DNA from: Streptomyces orinoci
GTDB taxonomy: Bacteria; Actinomycetota; Actinomycetes; Streptomycetales; Streptomycetaceae
Length of the DNA stretch: 64,000 nt
Assembly: GCF_003121295.1 (NCBI RefSeq)
Contig: NZ_PHNC01000029.1
Location: forward strand, 1,426,001 to 1,490,000
Direction: 5' to 3'
Both the position numbers and the translations under genes were made by a program. The number at the start of each line of letters is the position of its first letter. The first letter of the stretch is position 1. Under the pieces are notes generated by a model. It searched no databases and had not been told where the DNA came from. It saw nothing but the letters and a program-made list of their open reading frames with translations. Of this stretch, positions 16,460 to 23,907 are shown one piece after another.

Positions 16460-16827
16460 GCGGCGGCCTCCGCCTTCTTCTCGGCTTCCACGGGGGCGTC
16501 CTCACGGGCCTCCGCGGGGGCGTCCTCGCGCAGATCGCGCAGCCGGTCCACATCCGCGGTGCCACGGGCCCGGTACACCAGCAGCACAATGGCCAGGCCG
16601 ATGCCGATCTCGGCGGCGGCGATGGCGATGACAAACAGGGTGAGCGCCTGGCCGGCGTGCAGCTTGTCGCGCAGCCAGACATCGAAGGCGACCAGGTTGA
16701 GGTTGACGGCGTTGAGCATCAGCTCCACCGACATCAGCACCAGGATGGCGTTGCGCCGGGCCAGCACCCCATAGAGCCCGGTGCAGAACAGCAGGGCGGC
16801 CAGCACGGCCGGATAGACCAGGTGCAT
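16456..16827 (-). CDS. nuoK2: complex I-like subunit K (second copy)
   Basis: The 123-residue three-helix subunit has the NuoK signatures LYGVLARRNAILVLMSVELMLNAVN and FVIAIAAAEIGIGLAIVLLVYR, which contain the buried glutamates. Usual NuoK is about 100 residues. This one has an extra charged tail (RDLREDAPAEAREDAP then VEAEKKAEAAA) that would lie in the cytoplasm. Its ATG shares a base with the nuoJ2 stop (TGATG). Confidence 0.92.
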   Translation of the reverse strand: MHLVYPAVLAALLFCTGLYGVLARRNAILVLMSVELMLNAVNLNLVAFDVWLRDKLHAGQALTLFVIAIAAAEIGIGLAIVLLVYRARGTADVDRLRDLREDAPAEAREDAPVEAEKKAEAAA

Positions 16828-17393
16828 CAGCGCTCCCCCTCCTTCTTGCGCCGCATCCGGGACAGCACAATGGCGCCCACCAGCGCGGCCAGCAGCAGTA
16901 CGGACAGCGCCTCGAAGGGCAGCACCCAGTAGCGGAAGAGGCTCTCCCCGGAGACCTTGGTGGTGCCCTGGACGGCGCCGGAGAGGTCGATCCAGGTGGT
17001 GCGGAAGGCATCCGCCACCACCCAGACCAGGGCGGCGGCCGCCGCCACGGCCACCACGAGGGCGGGCCATCTGTTGCCGGAGTCGGCGTCCGGGGAACGG
17101 CCGATGGGCGCCTTGGTGAGCATCAGCCCGAACAGCAGCAGCACCACCACCGAGCCGACATAGATCAGCACCTGGACCCAGGCGATGAACTCCGCGGTCA
17201 GCAGCAGATACTCCACGGCCAGGCCGCCGAGCGCCACCACCAGCCAGAGGGCGGCGTGCACCAGCTGCCGGGTGGTGACGGTGAGCAGCGCCGCGGCCAG
17301 GGTGACCAGGCCGATCAGCAGGAAGGCGACCTCCACGCCGGTGGGCGAGAGAAAGCCGTGCGCCTGGGCGGCGAGCGTGCTGGTGCCGGTCAT
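16827..17393 (-). CDS. nuoJ2: complex I-like subunit J (second copy)
   Basis: The 188-residue membrane protein has five predicted helices and the NuoJ motif FIAWVQVLIYVGSVVVLLLFGLM. It is shorter than NuoJ of the main operon (273 residues), which has a long C-terminal tail. Its ATG overlaps the nuoI2 stop by four bases. Confidence 0.92.
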   Translation of the reverse strand: MTGTSTLAAQAHGFLSPTGVEVAFLLIGLVTLAAALLTVTTRQLVHAALWLVVALGGLAVEYLLLTAEFIAWVQVLIYVGSVVVLLLFGLMLTKAPIGRSPDADSGNRWPALVVAVAAAAALVWVVADAFRTTWIDLSGAVQGTTKVSGESLFRYWVLPFEALSVLLLAALVGAIVLSRMRRKKEGER

Positions 17394-17941
17394 TCCTGGG
17401 CCTCCCGCTTCTCCGCCTGCTGCGCTTGCTGTGCTTTCTCGGCGGTCTTACGGGCCGCCGTCAGCTCCTTGGGCTCCTCGGCGGCCGGGTCCAGCGCGGG
17501 CGGCTCGGGGACCGTCCACATCCACTCCCGCAACCGGTCCCGTTCATGGGTGAGTTCGCGGATATCGGTCTCCGCGTACTCGAACTCCGGTGACCAGAAG
17601 AGCGCGTCAAAGGGACAGACCTCGACACAGATCCCGCAGTACATGCACAGCGCGAAGTCAATGGCGAACCGGTCCAGCACATTGCGGCTGCGCTCGCGGC
17701 CACCGGGGGCGGCCGGGGGCAGGGTCTCCTTGTGCGAGTCGATATAGATGCACCAGTCCGGGCACTCCCGGGCGCACAGCATGCACACCGTGCAGTTCTC
17801 CTCGAACAGGCCGATCACCCCGCGGGTGCGGGGGGCCAGTTCGGGCTGGACGTCCGGGTAGCGCGCGGTGTGCGCGCGGCGGGTCATCGTCCGCAGCGTG
17901 ACCGCGAGCCCCTTGGCCAGACCACTTCCTGGAACGCCCAC
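17390..17941 (-). CDS. nuoI2: complex I-like subunit I (second copy), 2 x [4Fe-4S] ferredoxin
   Basis: The 183-residue protein has two tetranuclear cluster motifs, CTVCMLCARECP and CMYCGICVEVCP, which bind clusters N6a and N6b. The start GTG (VGVPGSGLAKGLAV) abuts the nuoH2 stop and begins with a short amphipathic segment. The C-terminus ends in an Ala/Gln/Glu-rich tail (EKAQQAQQAEKREAQE). The protein would pass electrons to NuoB2. Confidence 0.92.
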   Translation of the reverse strand: MGVPGSGLAKGLAVTLRTMTRRAHTARYPDVQPELAPRTRGVIGLFEENCTVCMLCARECPDWCIYIDSHKETLPPAAPGGRERSRNVLDRFAIDFALCMYCGICVEVCPFDALFWSPEFEYAETDIRELTHERDRLREWMWTVPEPPALDPAAEEPKELTAARKTAEKAQQAQQAEKREAQE

Positions 17942-18900
17942 TACCGGATCACCACCTTGACGACGCCCGTCAGCGCGATCTGCGCCAGCGCGAGCGGAAT
18001 GAGCACGGTCCAGGCCAGCTTCTGCAACTGGTCCTCGCGCAGCCGCGGATAGCTCACCCGCAGCCAGATCACCACAAAGGCCAGCACCATCGTCTTGAGC
18101 AGGGTCCACACCCAGCCGCCGGCGAAGGGGCCGTGCCAGCCGCCGAGGAAGAGCACCGTGGTCAAGGCGCAGAGCACCACGATTCCGGCGTATTCCGACA
18201 GCAGGAACATGGCGAAGCGCAGGCCGGTGTACTCGGTGTACGCACCGAAGATGATCTCCGAGTCGGCCACCGGCATATCGAACGGCGGCCGTTGCAGCTC
18301 GGCCAGCCCGGCGGTGAAGAACACCACGGCGCCGGTCAGCTGCCAGGGCACCCACCACCAGTGGAAGGCGTCCACGATGCCGGGCAGCGAGACGGTGCCG
18401 GCGGCCATCGCCACCGAGGCGGCGGCCAGCAGCATCGGCAGCTCGTACGCCAGCAGCTGGGCGGCCGTACGCAGACCGCCCAGCAGGGAGAACTTATTGG
18501 CCGAGGCCCAGCCCGCCATCAGCGAGCCGAGCACTCCCACGCCCATCACCGCGAGGGCGAAGAAGACCCCGGCGTCCAGGGCCCGGCCGACCTGGCCGCC
18601 CGGCCCGACCGGGATGGCGACCAGCACCAGCAGATACGGCAACAACGCGACCGCGGGCGCCAGTTGGAAAATCCGCCGGTCGGCGTCCGCCGGTACGACG
18701 TCTTCCTTCTGCGCGAACTTCACACCGTCCGCGACCAGTTGGGCCCAGCCATGGAAACCACCGGCGTACATGGGCCCCAGCCGCCCCTGCATATGCGCCA
18801 TCACCTTGTGCTCGGTCTGACCGATCACCAGCGGCAGCACCAGAAACCCGGCGAACACGGCCACGAGACGCAGCAGCACATCAACGCTGTCGCCACTCAT
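17941..18900 (-). CDS. nuoH2: complex I-like subunit H (second copy)
   Basis: The 319-residue protein has eight helices and the NuoH signatures MQGRLGPMYAGGFHGWAQLVADGVKF, ELQRPPFDMPVADSEIIFGAYTEY and WLRVSYPRLREDQLQKLAW. It builds the quinone chamber entrance with NuoB and NuoD. Its ATG overlaps the nuoC2 stop by four bases. Confidence 0.93.
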   Translation of the reverse strand: MSGDSVDVLLRLVAVFAGFLVLPLVIGQTEHKVMAHMQGRLGPMYAGGFHGWAQLVADGVKFAQKEDVVPADADRRIFQLAPAVALLPYLLVLVAIPVGPGGQVGRALDAGVFFALAVMGVGVLGSLMAGWASANKFSLLGGLRTAAQLLAYELPMLLAAASVAMAAGTVSLPGIVDAFHWWWVPWQLTGAVVFFTAGLAELQRPPFDMPVADSEIIFGAYTEYTGLRFAMFLLSEYAGIVVLCALTTVLFLGGWHGPFAGGWVWTLLKTMVLAFVVIWLRVSYPRLREDQLQKLAWTVLIPLALAQIALTGVVKVVIR

Positions 18901-19025
18901 GCGGGTTCGCCTCCGGCGGGGGTGTCGTGGTCATTGGGGGGTACGGGTTCGCCTCCCGCGGGGGTTTCGCGGCCATCGCCGGGCACGGATTCGCCTCCCG
19001 CGGGCGTTTCGCCGTCATCGCCGGG
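18897..19025 (-). repeat. triple repeat encoding the TPAGGE units of NuoC2
   Basis: Three roughly 45-bp tandem copies, each with a TTCGCCTCC(G/C)GCGGG(G/C)GT-type core on the plus strand, encode the terminal TPAGGE repeats of NuoC2. Confidence 0.7.
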
Positions 19026-20084
19026 TGCGGACGGGGCTTCCGCACCCTCGCTACGGGGGGCTCGCGGCTCGCGCGGGGGCGGCTGCTCCGCGCCACGGTC
19101 CGCGTCGGCCTGAGCGGGCGGCGCCTGCCCCTCCGGCGACTCCTCTTCGAAGGCGGGACGCGCATGGTGCCAGGGCGCGTCCGTGCTGCGGGGAGGGCGG
19201 GGGGCGGGCGCGTCCGGCCGCTGGGTTGCTGAACCTTCAGAGGCGCTGCGGGCCCGGCGGGGCGCGGCCCCACCCGGCTGCTGGCTCGCCGAGCCCTCGG
19301 AAGCGCTACGGGCCCGGCGGGGCGCGCCGCCCTCAGCCTGCTGGCTCGCCGAGCCCTCGGAGACGCTGCGCATGCGGCGCGGCGCCGGAGCGCCGCCCTC
19401 AGCCTGCTGGCTCGCCGAGCCCTCGGAGACGCTGCGCGTGCGGCGCGGCGGCGTACCCTCCCCCGCCGTGCGCGCCCGGCGCACCGGCCGTTCCGGGGCG
19501 GCGGGCAGCTGCCCCTTGAGCGGGCCCCACTCATTGGGGTCGGGGACGCCCGGCGGCAGCATCTGGCGTCGCCGGGGCCCGCCCTGCCCAGCACCCGCCG
19601 CCGACTCCCCCGGCTCCTTCGCCCCAGGCCAGGCCTTGACCACCCGCGCCGCCAGGACGAAGTCCTTGCGCAGCGGGTGGCCCTCGAAGTTCTCCGGGAG
19701 CAGCAGCGGCACCAGGTGCGGGTGGCCGGTGAAGTCCACGCCGAACATCTCGTGGGTCTCGCGCTCATGCCAGGCCGCACCGGCGTAGACGCCCACCGCA
19801 CTCGGCAGCACCGGCGCCTCATGCGGCACGGTGGTGCGTACCAGCAGCGTGCGTACCTCGCCCGGAGCGGCCGCCACCAGATGGGCGCAGACCCGGAAGC
19901 CCGTGCCGGGCTCGTCCACGGCGCTCAGCCAGTCGAAGAAGGTGCAGCCGAGCCGGTCGCGGGCGGTGCCCAGCGCCTGGAGCCAGGCGGTGGCGGGCAC
20001 GTCCACGGTCAGCAGCCCGTACGCCTCCTCGGCGGTGGCGTCCGCACCGAACAGCTCGGTCACCTCGGCGGGGAGCCAGTTCAT
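18897..20084 (-). CDS. nuoC2: complex I-like subunit C (second copy) with repetitive C-terminal tail
   Basis: Residues 1 to about 150 are a normal NuoC (30 kDa subunit), with the signature WHERETHEMFGVDFTGHP and the close LRKDFVLA. Past about residue 185 the protein continues for some 210 residues of disordered sequence not found in ordinary NuoC. It has four tandem units of about 20 residues built on RSVSEGSASQQ. A Pro/Glu-rich stretch follows, then three units of ETPAGGE(P/S)V. NuoD is absent from this operon. The nuoB2 stop overlaps the ATG here. The tail DNA keeps an open frame and the downstream gene is coupled, so it is probably translated. Confidence 0.88.
   Translation of the reverse strand: MNWLPAEVTELFGADATAEEAYGLLTVDVPATAWLQALGTARDRLGCTFFDWLSAVDEPGTGFRVCAHLVAAAPGEVRTLLVRTTVPHEAPVLPSAVGVYAGAAWHERETHEMFGVDFTGHPHLVPLLLPENFEGHPLRKDFVLAARVVKAWPGAKEPGESAAGAGQGGPRRRQMLPPGVPDPNEWGPLKGQLPAAPERPVRRARTAGEGTPPRRTRSVSEGSASQQAEGGAPAPRRMRSVSEGSASQQAEGGAPRRARSASEGSASQQPGGAAPRRARSASEGSATQRPDAPAPRPPRSTDAPWHHARPAFEEESPEGQAPPAQADADRGAEQPPPREPRAPRSEGAEAPSAPGDDGETPAGGESVPGDGRETPAGGEPVPPNDHDTPAGGEPA
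19225..19455 (-). repeat. four tandem repeats encoding RSVSEGSASQQ units of NuoC2
   Basis: Four copies of an approximately 57-63 bp unit, each containing GCTCGCCGAGCCCTCGGA or a diverged form, encode the Ser/Arg-rich repeats of NuoC2. The core contains CCGAG..CTCGG dyad symmetry. The middle copies are nearly identical and the copy near 19228 is most diverged. Confidence 0.75.
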
Positions 20085-20629
20085 GAGCCACCCCCGGGCG
20101 GGGCGACCAGCCCGCTGCGCAGCTGCGCGACGGAGGCGCTCCCGGAGCCGTACCGCTCGCTCAGCGACTCCGCCGCGATCTTCTCCTGAAGCTTGAGGAT
20201 GCCCTGGAGCAGCGCCTCCGGCCGCGGCGGGCAGCCGGGGACATAGACATCCACCGGGATGATCTGGTCCACGCCCTTGGTGACCGAGTACGAGTCCCAG
20301 TAGGGCCCGCCGCAGTTGGAGCAGGCACCGAAGGAGATGACGTACTTGGGCTCGGGCATCTGCTCATAGAGCCGCTTGACCGCGGGCGCCATCTTGTCCG
20401 TGACCGTGCCGGAGACGACCATCAGATCCGCCTGCCGGGGCCCCGGCGCGAAGGGGATCACGCCCAGGCGGATGAAGTCATGCCGCGCCATGGACGCGGC
20501 GATGAACTCGATCGCGCAGCAGGCGAGCCCGAAGTTGAAGACCCAGAGGCTGTAGCGGCGGCCCCAGTTGAGGATCACCTTCATCGGCTCGGGGGCGAGC
20601 CGGGCCAGCGGTCCCAGCTTGCTTGTCAC
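20081..20629 (-). CDS. nuoB2: complex I-like subunit B (second copy)
   Basis: The 182-residue protein has the four cluster N2 cysteines in GLACCAIEF, SFGACSNCGGPYWDSY and VPGCPPRPE. An extra Cys occurs in the ACSNC motif. The start GTG at 20629 follows GGAG with good spacing and overlaps the nuoA2 stop (GTGA). A GTG at 20635 is an alternative. NuoB carries the terminal iron-sulphur cluster that reduces quinone and normally needs NuoD as partner. Confidence 0.92.
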   Translation of the reverse strand: MTSKLGPLARLAPEPMKVILNWGRRYSLWVFNFGLACCAIEFIAASMARHDFIRLGVIPFAPGPRQADLMVVSGTVTDKMAPAVKRLYEQMPEPKYVISFGACSNCGGPYWDSYSVTKGVDQIIPVDVYVPGCPPRPEALLQGILKLQEKIAAESLSERYGSGSASVAQLRSGLVAPPGGGS

Positions 20630-21027
20630 GTCCACTCCAGGACGCCCTTCTTCCATGCGTACAACAGGCCCACGGCCAGAAAGCCGAGGAAGACGAACAT
20701 CTCGACGAGGGTGGCGCCGCCGAAGCCGGGTGCCGCGAAGACCGTGGCCCAGGGGAACAGGAAGACCGAGTCCACGGCGAAGATCACATAGAGGAAGGCA
20801 TAGACGTAGTAGCGCACCTGGGTGTGTGCCCAGCCCTCGCCGACCGGGTCCACCCCGCACTCATAGGTCAGCAGCTTCTCCGGCGTCGGCACCACCGGCC
20901 GCAGCAGCCGGCCGGCTCCGAAGGCGACGCAGACGAACAGCACGCCGATCACGGCGAGCAGGCCCACGACGCCATAGCCGTCGAAATACGCGGAGCTGTC
21001 CGCGATGCCCGCGGTTGCCTCCGGCAC
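20626..21027 (-). CDS. nuoA2: complex I-like subunit A (second copy)
   Basis: The 133-residue three-helix protein has the NuoA loop signature LTYECGVDPVGEGW and the motif VIFAVDSVFLFPWA. It is the first gene of the nuo2 operon. The start GTG at 21027 is chosen because GAGGGG lies about 7 bases upstream and the protein then begins VPEATAGI. The frame is open further upstream to an ATG at 21096. It is transcribed divergently from the kinase at 21223. Confidence 0.9.
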   Translation of the reverse strand: MPEATAGIADSSAYFDGYGVVGLLAVIGVLFVCVAFGAGRLLRPVVPTPEKLLTYECGVDPVGEGWAHTQVRYYVYAFLYVIFAVDSVFLFPWATVFAAPGFGGATLVEMFVFLGFLAVGLLYAWKKGVLEWT

Positions 21028-21147
21028 TGTGGCCCCTCGCTCCCTGTGTGCGGATGTTTCGTCCGCATTACTCGACATTCGACGATCTGTACGCACGGGA
21101 GTCTATGGCCTGTGGGCCCGGGAGCGGGCAGCGCTGTTCGGCCGGTG

Positions 21148-21163
21148 GTGGGGTTATCCCCAC
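21148..21163. promoter_or_regulatory. candidate operator GTGGGGTTATCCCCAC between nuoA2 and kinase
   Basis: A 6-bp perfect dyad (GTGGGG/CCCCAC) around TTAT lies in the 195-bp divergent interval, 60 bases before the kinase start. A second dyad, TGCGGA/TCCGCA (21049-21067), lies next to the nuoA2 start. Either could be a regulator site. No regulator has been assigned. Confidence 0.3.
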
Positions 21164-21222
21164 CCGGAGCCCGGCCACCGCCCCCATGGTGGGCGGGCTT
21201 CCGGAGCAGGCAGGCTTGGGCC

Positions 21223-22380
21223 ATGAGCACCGCCTCCACCTTCGACGACGACCGGCCGCCGCCCGTCCGCCCCGCCTACGACGGCCGGACCTGGCGCGAG
21301 GTGGCCCATCTGCTGGGCAATCTGCCCGAGGGTCTGGTGGGCTTCGTCTACACCGTGCTCTGGCTGTTCCCGGGCATTGCGCTGTCGGTGACCGTGATCG
21401 GCGTGCCGCTGCTGGCGGCAGGCCTGGCGGGGTCGCGGGCGCTGGGCGGACTGGCCAGGGCGCGGGCGCGGACGCTGCTGGGGGTACGGATCGAGGAGCC
21501 CAGCCCGCTGCCGCGGCGGGGCGGGCGGCTGCTCCGGCTGCGGCTGCGGCTGACCGACCCGGTGGCCTGGCGGACCACCCTCTACGCCTTCCTCCGGCTG
21601 CCCTGGGGGGTGCTGAGCTTTGTCCTCACCGTGGTGGCGCTGCTGCTGGCCTGGCCGGTGCTGGCCTATGTGACCCGTGCCCTGACCTCGGTGGACCGGG
21701 CGATGGTGCGGTCCCTGCTGTCCCCGTCCAGCGAACTGGAGCGGCGGGTGGCGGAGCTGGAGCAGGACCGGGGGGTGGTGGTGGACACCGCCGCCGCCGA
21801 CCTGCGCCGCATCGAACGCGACCTGCACGACGGAGCCCAGGCCCGCCTGGTCTCCCTCGCCATGGGCCTCGGCCTGGCCAAGGAAAAAGTCCTCGAAGAC
21901 CCCGACGCCGCCGCCAAAATGGTGGACGAAGCCCACGGCGAGGTAAAGCTCGCCCTCCAGGAACTCCGCGACCTCGCCCGCGGCATCCACCCCGCCGTCC
22001 TCACCGACCGCGGCCTGGACGCCGCCCTCTCCGCCGTCGCCGCCCGCTGCACCGTCCCCGTCACCGTGGACGTGGACCTCGACGAACGCCCCGCCCCCGC
22101 CATCGAAGGCATCGCCTACTTCACCGTCTCCGAACTCCTCCAGAACATCAGCAAACACAGCCACGCCCGCACCGCCGAGATCGAGCTGTGGCGGACCAAG
22201 GAGCGGCTGCTGATCCAGGTACGGGACGACGGGCGCGGCGGCGCGAGCACCGACAAGGGCAGCGGACTGGCCGGCCTCGCCGAGCGACTGGGCTCGGTGG
22301 ACGGCCTGTTCACCGTGGACTCCCCCGAGGGCGGCCCCACCGTGGTGACGGCCGAACTCCCTTGGCGCGAACGCGCCTGA
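21223..22380 (+). CDS. NarL-group sensor histidine kinase with membrane sensor domain (copy 1)
   Basis: The 385-residue protein has an N-terminal sensor domain with about four membrane helices in two pairs (residues about 35-80 and 110-155). A HisKA_3 domain follows with phospho-acceptor His202 (RRIERDLHDGAQARL), then an HATPase domain with ELLQNISKHSHA, DDGRGG and GSGLAGLAERL motifs. The second half is almost the same as that of the next gene, and 423 bp (21754-22176) are identical. It probably signals to the response regulator at 23908. The ATG at 21223 follows the divergent promoter region. Confidence 0.9.
   Translation: MSTASTFDDDRPPPVRPAYDGRTWREVAHLLGNLPEGLVGFVYTVLWLFPGIALSVTVIGVPLLAAGLAGSRALGGLARARARTLLGVRIEEPSPLPRRGGRLLRLRLRLTDPVAWRTTLYAFLRLPWGVLSFVLTVVALLLAWPVLAYVTRALTSVDRAMVRSLLSPSSELERRVAELEQDRGVVVDTAAADLRRIERDLHDGAQARLVSLAMGLGLAKEKVLEDPDAAAKMVDEAHGEVKLALQELRDLARGIHPAVLTDRGLDAALSAVAARCTVPVTVDVDLDERPAPAIEGIAYFTVSELLQNISKHSHARTAEIELWRTKERLLIQVRDDGRGGASTDKGSGLAGLAERLGSVDGLFTVDSPEGGPTVVTAELPWRERA
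21754..22176 (+). repeat. 423-bp perfect repeat, copy 1
   Basis: This segment is base-for-base identical to 23164-23586 in the neighbouring kinase gene, with an offset of exactly 1410. The flanks differ from the first base on each side. It encodes 141 residues from the end of the membrane domain through the phospho-acceptor His into the ATPase domain. Identity at silent sites points to recent gene conversion. Confidence 0.97.
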
Positions 22381-22394
22381 GCCCCGCCCCGGGC

Positions 22395-22444
22395 CCCGTG
22401 AGGGGCGCGAGGAACTGCGCGACCAGCCCAAGACGGCCCGCACC
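22395..22444 (-). repeat. dispersed intergenic repeat, copy 2
   Basis: This is the reverse-strand copy of the element seen at 9421, here with the fuller form GGGGCGCGAGGAACTGCGCG then ACCAGCCCAAGACGGCCCGC. It follows the first kinase and its G/C arms could act as a terminator. Confidence 0.6.
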
Positions 22445-22467
22445 CGACACTGATGAAGGACGAGCAC

Positions 22468-23790
22468 ATGGCCATGAGCTACCAAGCCGAACAACCCTTC
22501 AAACGGCTCCCGTTGGTGCTACGAGCACCCCTGACCGCCCGCACCTGGCGGGAGTTCCTCTACCTCCAGCTCAACTTCCCCATCGCACTGGCCGCTTTCA
22601 TCTACAGCATCACCATGGTCGCCGTCGGCGCCGGCCTGCTGATCACCTTTGTCGGCCTGCCGATCCTGGCCGCCACCCTCTACGGCGCCCGCCTGTTCGG
22701 CGCCCTGGAGCGCGGCCGGGCCCGGCTGCTGCTGGGCCTGGAGGTGGAGGCACCCCGGCCGGTACGGGCGGACAACCGGCGCGGCGGGGTGACCGGCTGG
22801 ACGCTCAGCCTGTTCAAGAGCGACACCACCTGGCGGCACCTGCTCTATATGCTCGTCCACTTCCCGTGGGCGGTGTGCACCTTCGTCATCTCGCTGCCGC
22901 TGTGGCTGGTGGGCTGGGCGGCGCTGCTCTACCCGGCGTACCAGTGGATGTACCCCACCTTCTGGGGCCAGCCCGGCTGGTCGCTGATCAGCACCCCCAG
23001 CCACCGGATCTATCTGGACACCCCCTTTGAGATAGCGGTGACCTGCGGTGTGGGGCTGTGCGTGGTGCTGGCCGCCCCCTGGATCATGCACGCCATGACC
23101 CAGGTGGACCGGCTGCTGGTGAAGTCGCTGCTGGGCCCGTCCCGGCTGGCGGCCCGGGTCACCGAGCTGGAGCAGGACCGGGGGGTGGTGGTGGACACCG
23201 CCGCCGCCGACCTGCGCCGCATCGAACGCGACCTGCACGACGGAGCCCAGGCCCGCCTGGTCTCCCTCGCCATGGGCCTCGGCCTGGCCAAGGAAAAAGT
23301 CCTCGAAGACCCCGACGCCGCCGCCAAAATGGTGGACGAAGCCCACGGCGAGGTAAAGCTCGCCCTCCAGGAACTCCGCGACCTCGCCCGCGGCATCCAC
23401 CCCGCCGTCCTCACCGACCGCGGCCTGGACGCCGCCCTCTCCGCCGTCGCCGCCCGCTGCACCGTCCCCGTCACCGTGGACGTGGACCTCGACGAACGCC
23501 CCGCCCCCGCCATCGAAGGCATCGCCTACTTCACCGTCTCCGAACTCCTCCAGAACATCAGCAAACACAGCCACGCCCGCACCGCCCGGGTGGAGGTCTG
23601 GCGCTCCGGCAGCCGGCTGATGCTCCAGGTGTGGGACGACGGCCGGGGCGGGGCGAGCACCGACCAGGGCAGCGGACTGGCCGGGCTGGCCGAGCGGCTG
23701 GGCTCGGTGGACGGGCTGCTGGTGGTGGACTCCCCCGAGGGCGGCCCCACCACGGTGACCGCCGAACTCCCCTGGCGCGGGCGCCGCTGA
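22468..23790 (+). CDS. NarL-group sensor histidine kinase with membrane sensor domain (copy 2)
   Basis: The 440-residue protein has an N-terminal sensor domain (about 30-225) larger than in copy 1, with helices near 45-85, 120-150 and 185-210 and an extra Trp/Tyr-rich loop (YPAYQWMYPTFWGQPGW) on the probable outside. The kinase core has phospho-acceptor His257 and an HATPase domain with the same motifs as copy 1. The start is the first ATG of MAMSYQAEQP, with GGACGAG just upstream. Signal inputs differ while transmitter cores are homogenised, so both may feed one response regulator. Confidence 0.9.
   Translation: MAMSYQAEQPFKRLPLVLRAPLTARTWREFLYLQLNFPIALAAFIYSITMVAVGAGLLITFVGLPILAATLYGARLFGALERGRARLLLGLEVEAPRPVRADNRRGGVTGWTLSLFKSDTTWRHLLYMLVHFPWAVCTFVISLPLWLVGWAALLYPAYQWMYPTFWGQPGWSLISTPSHRIYLDTPFEIAVTCGVGLCVVLAAPWIMHAMTQVDRLLVKSLLGPSRLAARVTELEQDRGVVVDTAAADLRRIERDLHDGAQARLVSLAMGLGLAKEKVLEDPDAAAKMVDEAHGEVKLALQELRDLARGIHPAVLTDRGLDAALSAVAARCTVPVTVDVDLDERPAPAIEGIAYFTVSELLQNISKHSHARTARVEVWRSGSRLMLQVWDDGRGGASTDQGSGLAGLAERLGSVDGLLVVDSPEGGPTTVTAELPWRGRR
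23164..23586 (+). repeat. 423-bp perfect repeat, copy 2
   Basis: This is the partner of 21754-22176. Codons in this block favour CTC, GAA and CGC, whereas the flanking kinase sequence of both genes favours CTG, GAG and CGG. The tract therefore looks imported as well as shared. Confidence 0.97.
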
Positions 23791-23907
23791 CCGCCGGCGG
23801 TCCCCCGCGTCCGCCGGTAACCGCCCGCGGTCCCCCGCATCGCACCGGGCCTGCGATGCTTGGCCTGGGATTGCCGACGATTCAGACGGTTCAGGGGGCC
23901 GGGGGCT

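Noticed and set aside
12837..16682. Very long minus-strand frame of 1281 residues across nuoL2 and nuoM2
   Set aside because: Only its last part is NuoM2. The rest is a Gly/Arg-rich shadow of nuoL2 in another frame, typical of high-GC DNA.
18881..19822. Other frames reading through the NuoC2 tail
   Set aside because: They give Arg/Ala-rich peptides. Only the NuoC2 frame continues from a recognisable domain and is coupled to the next gene.
20626..21096. Start of nuoA2 at the ATG at 21096
   Set aside because: It would add 23 residues without hydrophobic or conserved character, and the GTG at 21027 has a proper RBS.
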